From positions 930,001 to 994,000 of the forward strand of contig JASJZC010000005.1 of assembly GCA_037178855.1 (NCBI GenBank): a stretch of DNA of 64,000 bases, read 5' to 3'. Under the pieces are notes generated by a model. That model ran no database searches and was not told the origin of the DNA. It saw only the letters and a list, made by a program, of their open reading frames with translations. Positions 32,701-42,382 of this stretch are shown here, piece after piece. The translations under genes were made by a program, and so were the position numbers. Origin of the DNA: Oscheius sp. JU75 (Eukaryota; Nematoda; Chromadorea; Rhabditida; Rhabditidae). How positions within the stretch are numbered: position 1 is the stretch's first letter; each line of letters opens with the position of its first letter.

Positions 32701-35700
32701 ACATTCTCGTGGGTGTCCCACAAACCTCGTCATTTCTTTCTCAATTGTTGCATCGCTTGCGAGCCTTCCCTACTTCCTAATTTTTTTCTGAAAATCAAAC
32801 GTTTGTCTGAACTATCTAGTTCTAAAAGCCCAAAGGTCTATGTGTGTTTATTAGTTGTTTCAAATGCAAATGCTTCATAGAATGAAACCTAGCAAAACTT
32901 TGACGGTGTCAATCACATTTTTCTAGATGGAACTTCAGTAAAAAAACAAGTGAATTCTCCCCTTTATTTTTCCCCAGAAAAGTAGCATTTTCAGAAGATG
33001 CATGGTCTACATCTGCTGCATCATCCTCTCCCAAGAGTCTGATGAACAAGGAGTCAAAATTTCGGACGTTTTCGATGAGTCTGTTTTTTGTTCATTCTCA
33101 AAAATACTTAACTTCCAGGATTGAAGCCCTTCCGACCTACACTTTCGAGGGACCCTGGAATGACGACTGGATTTGGAACAGTACATTGACTAAGACACAC
33201 TTGATCAAGTTCTTTTCCCAGCATTCTGAGATATTTGAGCTGAATGAGAGAGGTTAGGGAGAGAGAGAGAGAGAGAAAGAAATGATTTCCAGACGGTACT
33301 GTAAAGATTACTGGATCAGCCAAACAAGTTCCTACCCTTTGGGACAGTACGATCCTGTCTCTGCGTCCCTCTCCCTCCAAGAAAGAGGTCTACTGGGACT
33401 TTTCTCGTGTCGAGAACTTCCGAGGCTACGTCTTCGCAACTGTGAATGAATACTGTTGCGTCAGGATCACTGCCGGATACTTCAAGAACCGACACGTCTA
33501 CTGTCTGGCTTCTGACATGGACCTGTCGTTTGAGAGATTTGCCTTGTTGTACCCTACTGGATTCGAAGTGAGTTCTGTCTCTCTGTCTATCTCACTCTCG
33601 TAGTTCAGGTAGTCGGCTCAGCCCACTTCACCATGCACGCCAAAAACGAGTTCCGTTGTCTCCAGCTCAAAGTTATCGATCCAGATACCGGTTTTGAACT
33701 GGTTCCAAGGAAACCAGAAGTTGAAGAGGAAGAAGGTCCAGTGATCACGAGCAAAGAAGAGAAGGATCTTTTTGAAAAAGTCCACATGAGATCTGTTGAA
33801 GAGGAGGACATTGTGGCCAAACTGGATGAGCTCATCGGCGTAATGAAGGTCAAATGGGACGAGCTTGAAGAGAGGAGGAAGAATATGTAAGTTTTCAAAA
33901 AAAAAAACCGGCTCTACAGCACGTCTTGATATTACCTTTCAATATGATACTTTTAAGCATATAAGTTTTGACTGTTTTTCTAAACATTCTTTGTTTCAAG
34001 AATTACATATTAGCCAAAAAGAATAGTTTTTCAATATAGCTTGGAGCTTTTTTCGAATTATAAATGTTTCAGTCAACCTTGACACTCAATCTTTTTTTCA
34101 GTGAAAACGACGAAAACTACAAGAACATGACAATGTTTTCGTCCGCAGATTCTCTGAAGACTGCCTTCCTAATCAGGCCTCATCTCTACAAGATCCATAC
34201 GCTAGGAGTCGCCGTCTATTCTCAGGAAGAAAGGGACTTCAAGCTTCGATTCCTTCATCATGTGTGTCGTGTCAGCACCGACGAGGACAAGAGACTGACC
34301 ATGGAAGAGCTGGCAGCCAGGTACAGACAGCGAGACAGAGAGGCAGAGAGACAGATTTTCAACTTCAATTTCAATTTTTTTGTCGGAAATAAGGGGTTAC
34401 TCAGCGCTCCCTTGCCGCTCTCATACTGCAAACCCACTCCTCGCCTCCCTCTCCTGCCTGTCGCATTCACGTGGTTGGAGTTCGTCCGAGGCGACCACAA
34501 GCCACGGTCTTTCTAAAGCTCGTCGCTAATTCAGAGGAGCCCATTCCGTCATCGCTTTCGACCACCTTCCTCCTTCCATCTCGGCCACTTTTCTCCTATT
34601 TCAGCTTCCTCCCACAATCCTGAAGTGTGATACCGAGTATGGCCCTTTCCTAACGTCGTTGTTGGGCTGCAAGTTTGGCTCGATCCTCTGTGCGAAGACT
34701 CCAGATTTTGCAGTCATACAGCATACTTGGGGCGATGTTGCTCAGTTACACTCGTCATTTCATCTTCAGCGGGGCAGTTCTCTTGGTGAGGAAGAGACGG
34801 TGGCGATTGAAGGCGGCCCAAGACGCTCCTGGTTTTCCGAGGTGCAGGTTATCGAACATCCAAGGTAAACGAAATGCCGGATAAACTGTATAGCATGTCC
34901 TGTCAAGCGCAGATCTCTCTCGTAGACATTGGTCATCGCGAAGGTTTTGCGATGATTGATTTCGAGCCCAATCCTACGGCTTCCTTATTCCAGTTCAGCC
35001 ACCATCCGCTGCACAGATCTCCGACTTTTTCCGACAAGAACAACATCATCGGCGTAGCGAAGATGAGCTTACGGCCGTTGATGTTGAAACCGTTGTCGTC
35101 CCAATTGAGTTCACGGAAGACGTCTTCGAGTACAGCGTTGAAAAGCAGTGAAGGAAGCACGCATCCATGACGAACTCCGGCCGTTGATTGGCATCAACTA
35201 ACTCTTTTTGCACCTTGATCTTGCAACCAGCAACCATCTCTGTAGAACCTTCGCAGCATCTTGATATAGAGTTGGTGCGAGCCGTGTCTCTGGAGGGAAT
35301 TCCAGACAGCGTCCCACTCAATGGTGTCGTAGGCGTTCCAGAAATCGACAAACACAAGATATGTCCATGTGCTGTCCGTATCTTCATCCGATGTCAAGTT
35401 TCTCTTTTTCTTCTATTTTTTCCACGTATCATTGTGGGCTCATAAATATTAAAGAGAGACAGAGAGACAGAGAAACAAAGAACAGAGAGAAAGACAGAGA
35501 GAGAGAGAGAGAGTAGGCAACTATTTTTGTTTCAGTTTTGGTACGAAAGCGGTTGAAGAAAAACTTGCACAGTTCACGGAAGTGGAGAAGCTGGAAGTTG
35601 CAATCAAGAAACTCAACGGAATTCTGGAAATGAAGGCCGATGCTGCTGGAGATCCATGGTAAGTTAAATAAAACGAAGTGTCTCGCCCGTTTTGTATAAA

Positions 35701-35935
35701 ACCCAAGTGTAAAACATTTATGAGCCCACAATGGTATGTGAAAAAATAGAAGAAAAAGAGAAACTTGTCCAAGGCACATTAGCCTATGATAGCGAAAACG
35801 CTAAGAGCATTGGACATAGTGATTCAACTACATCGTGAAACAAAATAAACTTTCAGGACCCTGCTCTGCTTCGTCGACGGCGTCTACTACAGCAAGCATA
35901 AGGCCTTCTTGCCCAAGTTCAGTCCCTTCGTCTAA
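29737..35935 (+). CDS. RG-rich protein, about 20 exons, function unknown
   Basis: Exons in compatible phases: 29737-29819, 29880-29978, 30546-30662, 30702-30782, 30839-30952, 31050-31181, 31230-31370, 31429-31617, 31659-31790, 31824-31917, 32142-32297, 32339-32457, 32559-32664, 32978-33078, 33119-33252, 33293-33567, 33609-33886, 34102-34320, 35536-35658 and 35857-35935. The product is about 925 residues. The first third is basic and disordered, rich in Arg, Gly and Gln (SDGRGRRGGWRGQSRGGYQN, GEFGGRSGPGRG), as in RNA-binding and germ-granule proteins. The rest looks globular, with an acidic patch (PEVEEEEGPVITSKEEKD) and the C-terminus YYSKHKAFLPKFSPFV. I do not recognise this domain. Two donors (GTCGTA after 31917, GTCTGT after 33078) are weak. 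Intron 18 contains an antisense LINE fragment. A role in RNA metabolism is inferred from composition only. Confidence 0.8.
34395..35400 (-). mobile_element. degraded LINE fragment, antisense in intron of RG-rich gene
   Basis: On the minus strand, three frames together show reverse-transcriptase blocks: FVDFWNAYDTIEWDAVW (35350 region), LPSLLFNAVLEDVF (35100s), RYADDVVLVGK (35060 region), HFVYLGCSIT (34870s) and a C-terminal MLYDCKIWSLRTEDRAKLA with a later ERAILGITL. Frame changes and stops separate the blocks, so it is dead. The N-terminal endonuclease part is absent. The clade is uncertain; it differs from the RTE copy at 42290. Confidence 0.8.
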
Positions 35936-36319
35936 CCCTGTACTCTCAAGCTTTAATACTATGTTTTTCATCGAATAGGGACGTACTTATGTTTCTGGTT
36001 CGAAAAGCTGGATTGCAATTAGGACAAAGAATCATGCTCTACCAAGCCATTCAAACTTTTGAAGCATGTCTATCCGACATGCGTCTTAGGCCCCAGCCCG
36101 AAACGCAGGGCGTGTGGGATTGTTTGGGTTTTTGGGAAATGAGCCTAGCGAACAATGTCATCAAAAAAAAAATTCTTTTATAAATTTGCTGAAACCAATG
36201 TCGTGAAAAACCAGTTCCTTATCAAAAAACGTTTAACTAATAGGTTATACTATCGCGTTTTCTCAGTTAGACACTAGTCAGTGTATCGGGATATTTCAAT
36301 TTATTGAAAGTTGAAATAT

Positions 36320-38587
36320 TCAGGCATTTTTGTCATCCTGGCCCTTGTCTTCAACGACTCCGCCATCCTCAACTCTAAGTACTTCCTCTTCATCTTCCTC
36401 CAATGCCTCATATCTATTTCCTCTCTTCCTCCATAAGTGTCCAAAATAGCAGGCGATGGTTACGAGAACAACGAAGAAGTAGATGTACCTTCCAAAAATG
36501 AAGCCGTACATTCCGATTCCCATGATATCTGGGCTTTTTCGGTGTGTGTCTTGAAGAAACAGAAAAAGTTACATTTTGCGGTGTCCCTGGGGTCCGAAAA
36601 GTAGTAATCATGGACGTCTTGGAGCATCTGCTTCCAGCTGAGTATGTCCGAGATGAAGGGATAGATCTGAAATTTGCTTGCCAAAGATAAAGTGTATCTC
36701 TATACTTATCGCTGTCTATGCAACTTTCCGGAGCAATTTTCACTACTACTGAGACAGGCTCGTTGTCTATCAGAACGGGTCATAACTTTCTGGTAACTCA
36801 ACAGAAAAAAACACACGATGCACAAAAGCTTGTGTCTAGGCATCGCTTCTGATGCGCTGTCCTCATTCATAAGACATATTTTCCTACTGTCCTAGGTTTC
36901 AAATGCTGGCAATGAGCCGATTAAAACAAATCTTGTGTATAACCTTTATGTTCCCACTGAAACATTTCAGTCTTCTCCAAATACGGAGCTTTTCAGGGTA
37001 CCGAAACTCACCACCGAAAGTCCACAAAATATTAGAAGACCCATAGTTCTGATACAGGAGCTCTTGGTCGAAAGGGAGCACATTATGAGGAAGACACCCA
37101 GTAGTTCTTCCAGGAGACCAGAAATCCCATCGGAGAGAAAATAGAGCGGAACCATATGAGGACAGTCGAGACAGAGAGTCACTTCCAGAATGATCCACAT
37201 GGCAATCATTAGACGGAGACATTCGAGGAAGAAGAAGAAAAGGAAGAACACCTGAAAGTTTTTCTGTGAAAGTTATTACTCGAGACAACACGCTAGTGAA
37301 TAATAAACAGATTGTTACTTTCAGCAGGAAGTTGAAACAAAACAAACGGTCAAACAGTTTTGGGATCGAACTGAGAGACAGAAAAACAGACAGAGAAAAA
37401 GGGTTTTCAGTTACAGCATATTCCGAAATTCCGTGTCTCTAGGATGAGTAGTGTTGGCCACCGAAGTGAATAAAACAGGACGCTGAAACAAAACATTCGA
37501 ACAGGGCCAAATTTGGATAGGACTGGGATAGGAGCATGTTTTGTAACCCGTAGAAACTTCAAGTTTGCGTGAATATTGCTATACTTTCCATAGGAAAATC
37601 CCGATCCAGTAACCTTGAGCACAATCTTACAAGTTGCGAGGGTCTTGAAACAAAAAGATTCGGCTAGGAGTCGAGATCAGTGTGCGTAGAAGTTGATAGC
37701 TGAGAAAATTCAAGTGTTACCCAGAAAAAATCGACACGATTAATATTATAATATACTAACAAAGCTGCTTTATGGTAGCTGAAACATAAAAAAAAAGGTT
37801 TTTTTTCCAAAACAATGTTTTCAGCGAAAAATTTATGTTCCACTGTAGATCTATAGTCTGAAAAGCACAGAATGACTCAACTGTCTGATCATGGCCACTT
37901 CGGTGCTCGAATAGTGGCGAGCAATCAAAAGTCACATTTTTCCTCAACTTCCTCGAACAGATTGTGCATTTATATTCTGCCAAATTAGGACTGAGCTGAA
38001 TCTCGAATTTTGATAACATCACAGGACAAAAAAATAGACCCTGTAGTTCCAAAGAAAAGTAAAAGTTAGTGAGAAAGAATGAGGTCGTACTTAAACAGTA
38101 TAGATCCCATAAGATTCAGTAACAATATGAACCACCACGTTGGTTTACTCTTACCCCGACTTTGATACACAAAACAGTCTTACCCCGAAATAGTGCTCTT
38201 TGCTCTTCTTTTTCACTTTTTCCCTCCCTTCATCGTGAAAAATTACTGGATACCTGTTCAATGGACTGAAAATCAACAGGTTACATGTATCTGCTGCAAT
38301 CTTTTCTCACCAGTTGGCATGCTGTCCACAAGTGTAATCTAGATGAATAGCTGGTACAGCTCCTTCGTGAGAGGGTGAATCACTGAAATTGGAAAATAGA
38401 TCCAGTCAAATCTCCCGAATGGCTTTGACTCACAAAGCTTGCATAAAAAGTAACGTTGAAGCACAAAAAACTTACTATTGCCACGATGGGCCAGCTTCAT
38501 CCGTCATTTGCAGTCGATTGGTGAGAAAAAGGAGATGGGAAGAATCGTTATCGGGACGAGGACAAAATAGCACCAGGTGAGCCTGTC
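36320..38587 (-). CDS. polytopic membrane protein, gene model partial
   Basis: Well-supported minus-strand exons: 38587 to about 38466 (QAHLVLFCPRPDNDS...), about 38383-38312 (DSPSHEGAVPAIHLDYTCGQ), about 38269-38186 (PLNRYPVIFHDEGREKVKKK), a helix exon near 38150-38095 (KPTWWFILLLNLMGSILF), 37252-37009 (FFLFFFFLECLRLMIAMWII...), 36667 to about 36564 (IYPFISDILSWKQMLQDVHD) and a final exon to the TGA at 36320 (MGIGMYGFIFGRYIYFFVVL, then an acidic tail). The layout suggests a lumenal N-terminal domain, several membrane helices and a cytosolic acidic tail. The true start, the join around 37260-38090, and a frame change near 36560 are unresolved. I do not recognise the family. A poly(A) signal lies at 36305-36300, just after the stop. 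Confidence 0.6.
36958..37786 (-). promoter_or_regulatory. minus-strand Ruby-like motifs in membrane-protein gene
   Basis: TGAAACA at 36958, 37333, 37484, 37646 and 37780 all read TGTTTCA on the minus strand. Four of the five lie in one intron-like stretch, spaced 134-162 bp apart. Here they are in sense orientation relative to the surrounding gene. Regular spacing and shared orientation suggest a small piRNA-type cluster. Confidence 0.5.
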
Positions 38588-38920
38588 CTAAACAAATAAC
38601 AGTGGCTCATTGTTTACTTCCAACATAGATTCACTACTTCTTCCTCGTTCTTCAGTCTAGTCTACTTTTGTTTCAAAATTTTGTTTGAGCAAACTAAACA
38701 TGTACGAATATGATTGGCTAAGCAATGCTATACCAACTCCTAGTTGTTTGATCAGGATTACAATTTTGTGAAAAATTGACGGCTTGACTCTGTCTCTCTG
38801 TCTTTGCTCAGTGACCGTCCTTGTTGCAGGCATCGTTACACTCTGCTCGTTTTTGAAAAACTCGCTCATTAAGAATAGATTGCGAGCCTAGTTTATGAAA
38901 TAAAATTGTGAATAGAACCA

Positions 38921-40131
38921 ATGTATCGCCCGATTCGTGACCACGACTTCTATGTTAACAGGAAGGACAGCTTCTGGGTCATTGATGTCTTGCCTTGCGA
39001 CTCGTAAGCAAAAAATCATTAAGAGTAACGCGCAGTACTGTTCAGACATGTGATGAACGATATCATGCCAGAAGATCATCATATTTCTTACACAACGGCA
39101 CAGTCACCTACTATTGTACTTTTCTTATTTCGTTTGTATGCCGTTTGCAGATTCTTGCCGACTTACACTGCAAATATTAAATTCCAGTTGGAATACTAAT
39201 GGAATGATCCTATGACGAAGGCAACCTTTTTTTGAGCCACAAGGGAACGGTGAATGGGCAATATTAAATGCTACGCTTCAAAACGGTTTGGACTTTAACA
39301 ACGACCTATATTGCCTAGTAATTCTGTACAGCTTCACTCTGAAAAGAAGCACGACCTACTGCGTGGTCATGATGATAGACACATCTTATTTGGATTGTTT
39401 TGGGAGAAAGTGAATGAAGAATGAAGGACAAAACATGTGTTGCAGCAGAACCTTGGATTTGCTGCCATCTTGACGATGATATTTGTTCTTCAAATGAAGA
39501 CCCAGGACATGCCCATGATCAACCAAATTGACAGCTTATGTAAATTTTTTTTCCTTTAACTTAACTAGTTTTCATGTCGAAGGCAAGCCATTCCCACCAG
39601 ATCATGGATAGCTTTGGTGGGGTTACTGAGTTTCTTTTTCTTTTTACAAAACGATCTCTCCTGGGCCGGAGGTAGACTGTTGCCACTAGACCAGCAATGC
39701 CAGCCACTAGATGAGTCTGAATTGGGATTGGACTCTTTCACATGAGATGAGCAGAAGAAACTTTCGGAAAGAGCAGGAATATTATTGAACGAGATTAGGA
39801 GAAGCACTTTTGCAACATTGGACGCGAGAAAATGCTGTCTAACCAGATTGTTTACTCTCTTACAGAATCTTTTGGAAGCTGTTGAGGCGGAAAGTATTCC
39901 AGGCAAAAGGTTAAAAGTCATGCAGACAGATCCCTTTTATGTCTGATTGTTCCGGTTTCTGTCAACTTGATAGATTGTATCGTTTTGGTATGATCGAATA
40001 GGAAGCCTACCGCTGTGCACCTAGCTGAATCCACGACACTCATGGCTCTGAAGACGCCCTACTTCCTCCATATCCAGAATGAGGAGTTGCGACGGCCGGA
40101 TCGCAACCTCGAGGTGCTCGATCAGCTGGTT
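38921..40131 (+). pseudogene. acetylcholine-receptor-like channel gene, decayed
   Basis: Scattered plus-strand segments recall a Cys-loop ligand-gated channel. FWVIDVLPCDS (38960-39003) resembles the W.PDi.LYdS motif. DERYHARRSSYFLHNGTVTY (39050s-39110) resembles the loop with NGTVTY. CRFLPTYTANIKFQL sits where the Cys-loop should be, but without its second Cys. YSFTLKRSTTYCVVMMI (39325-39380) resembles TM1, QNLGFAAILTMIFVLQMKTQ (39446 on) resembles TM2, and MALKTPYFLHIQNEELRRPD (40040 on) resembles the cytoplasmic loop. TM3, TM4 and the start of the ligand-binding domain are not found, and the phase between the first two segments is wrong. I read it as a pseudogene or a strongly misassembled gene. 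Confidence 0.5.
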
Positions 40132-40628
40132 AGGCTAGATCGAGGTCTATTACTAGAGAAAGGAACCTCTTTCTTCAAACAAAGTTTACTCAGTCTTGGG
40201 ACTTCAGAGGTCCAACAATCTGACGATAAACGGGTAGATCAACACGGGAGTTGTAACAGAAGAAACAATAATAAAAACTCTCAACTCTAGCATGAGCGAG
40301 AGGACCAGAACAACACCAAAAAGAAAAATAGAATCCAAACGGTGGCGTTCCGCGCGTAAAACTGAATGGTTAGGCAGGCCTTTGAAAAGTGAAATATGGT
40401 GGGAGGGACGAAAACGGTTGTAGTTGTTTTAGGTAGGATAACGAGAATAAAATATCATAGGAATACCGGCTATGTGGCACCAGTGACCAGCTATCGAATG
40501 AACTAATGTAATAAGGAAGGAAATGGTGCGACTGCAGGTGTACTCGTTCAGCTGTCAATCTAATTTCCTTTGATAAAATTAACTTTCTACTTCATTTAAA
40601 AGTCTAGCCTTCCTGTTACTGGCAAAAA

Positions 40629-41770
40629 ATGGTTTTGTTGAAATTTTCTGTCGGATTCTTCATATCAACAGCGTTCGGCTTCATTTCTATTCTTCTCTAC
40701 ATCTCCATCTGGACGGCCATGTATAAGAACTGGAGACTATTCAATCATTCCTACTACAAACTTTTCATTTTCTCCTCAATAATAGTAAGAATTTCAATTT
40801 CTCTGAAATCAAACATCCACAGAATATGTTCTCGTATATGATCTCATGGCCCATTTTGCGTTTTCCGCAGCTGGTCTGCAAGGATTGCACCTTTTCTAAC
40901 TTCTTCAGCCAGAACTATACTGGATTGTCGGAACTGAGATATCTCTACCGCTTTGCTGTTCTGGAACCCTCGGAAATGGAAGTAGCCATGGCCCTCAACC
41001 GATATACCGCAGTAGCTTACTATATGAGCCATAAAATGGTAGGTTCTGAAATGTATTGGTTGGAATGAAATTGCCTTTTTCAAAAACAAATTGGGTACTA
41101 CAGGACTTTTTTTTATGTCGGGAGAATCTGAACCAATCAATTTGAAACTATGTAAGCCTTCTTTCAGATTTGGAAAAAGATCCTGCTTCCCACATGTCTC
41201 GCAATTATTTTTTTACCCGCTCTGCTAGCCATTCCTGCGTGGTTGAACAAGTCCTACATCAAATGGTTCCCGCAGTTGGATCTTTACTTTTACACGAGCA
41301 ATGAAGTTAGTTGGAACGCGTACTTCATCTATCCTGTTTTGTTTACAGAGTGACCTTGCTAGATCTGGAACGATATCAATAAGCTCGGGAATATCCTGCG
41401 CATGTGTGATCCTCTTGAGTCTGGGTACAATTCACGCTCTGTACAAAGAGCATACCTTCAAAAATCGGTCGATTGAAATCAAGCTTTTTGCCCATTCCTC
41501 ATTTAACTTTCTGGTCGTTTTCTTTTCGTTTTGCTATGCGGTAGGATGATTGTTTAATGCATTGACTGTTCTTAATTACAGGTCTATTTCAAAAATGTAC
41601 CAGGCAGCTGGTTTAACTTGAACAGCAACATCTTTCAGCCGTACATGATGGATGTTTGGCAGTTTTCCTCTCCATATACTTTGGTCTTGTGCAGTACAGA
41701 TCTACGGAGAAGTTTGTGGCAACATGTTGTCGGGGTTAAAAGAAATTCAACGCAAATTTCTACCAATTGA
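40629..41770 (+). CDS. Srg-superfamily-like serpentine receptor 2
   Basis: Five exons, 40629-40784, 40823-41038, 41168-41305, 41349-41540 and 41582-41770, all in phase and each ending on a whole codon, encode 296 residues. Introns are 38, 129, 43 and 41 nt. The first helix reads FGFISILLYISIWTAMYKNW. TM3 ends in EVAMALNRYTAVAYYMSHKM, and TM7 is QFSSPYTLVLCSTDLRRSLW, which resembles Srg/Srv-type nematode receptors. Exon sizes and phases match the gene at 27168, so the two are paralogues. It is probably an intact chemosensory receptor. A damaged third copy lies at 44458, beyond a retrotransposon. Confidence 0.88.
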
Positions 41771-42334
41771 ATTCGGTTTGTTTGTTGCTTTGTTACTTGA
41801 GAAGCAAAAAAACCCGAAAAGAATGGCCTCCCAGGTCAATTTGAGTATACAAAGACGGTACGGGAGAGAATAGTTCTAATTGGTAGGATGGTATGGGTAA
41901 GACATAAACTAGTCTCCGAGATGGTAAATCCCAATTGATTGATCAATGTTCGAGCCCCTCCAAAGTTACAAGAACCTTCTCCCATTACGTCACAGCATGG
42001 TCGACCAAGCTCTTCAGCTGAAATTGCAGGTAACAAAGCAATTACGAGAGCTCGAGCAATGCAGTTGAGCGTTCTGACACAAAACATTTCTGACTTTTTC
42101 CTCACATCCGGCGTACTCCTTCACAGCTTCCTCTAGAGTACAGACTACAAATTTCGAGACAGTTACAAGAAAATCGAGTGCAAATGCTATGGGGTCACAA
42201 AATGTGCCCTCTTACTTAACTTAGCTCCACCTTTTCCAATTATCTGTCTCTTACTTTTGCCTGGTTAAACCAGGCCTTATTCTTTTAAAGTGAGCAAAGA
42301 GGACCGTGTCATCAGCATATCGAATGTTGGTCAG

Positions 42335-42382
42335 ACATGTTTTCTTGTTGGTAAAACTGGCATTACCAACAAGAAAACATGT
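42335..42382. repeat. 20-bp perfect hairpin at retrotransposon 5' junction
   Basis: ACATGTTTTCTTGTTGGTAA at 42335-42354 is followed by an 8-nt loop and its exact reverse complement at 42363-42382. It joins the inverted YADD fragment to the forward body of the retrotransposon. Confidence 0.8.

Noticed and set aside
35528..35535. TGTTTCA just before an exon of the RG-rich gene
   Set aside because: This copy is the TTTGTTTCAG splice acceptor of the exon at 35536, so it is not counted as a piRNA-type motif.
36899..37345. 148-aa minus frame reading WDFWSPGRTTGCLPHNVL...
   Set aside because: It looks protein-like, but the other minus frame (FFLFFFFLECLRLMIAMWII) has better codon use, fits the acceptor at 37252 and joins the next exon in phase.
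39565..39921. 118-aa minus-strand frame inside the channel pseudogene
   Set aside because: No domain, no splice support and odd Ser/Lys-rich composition. Probably chance.
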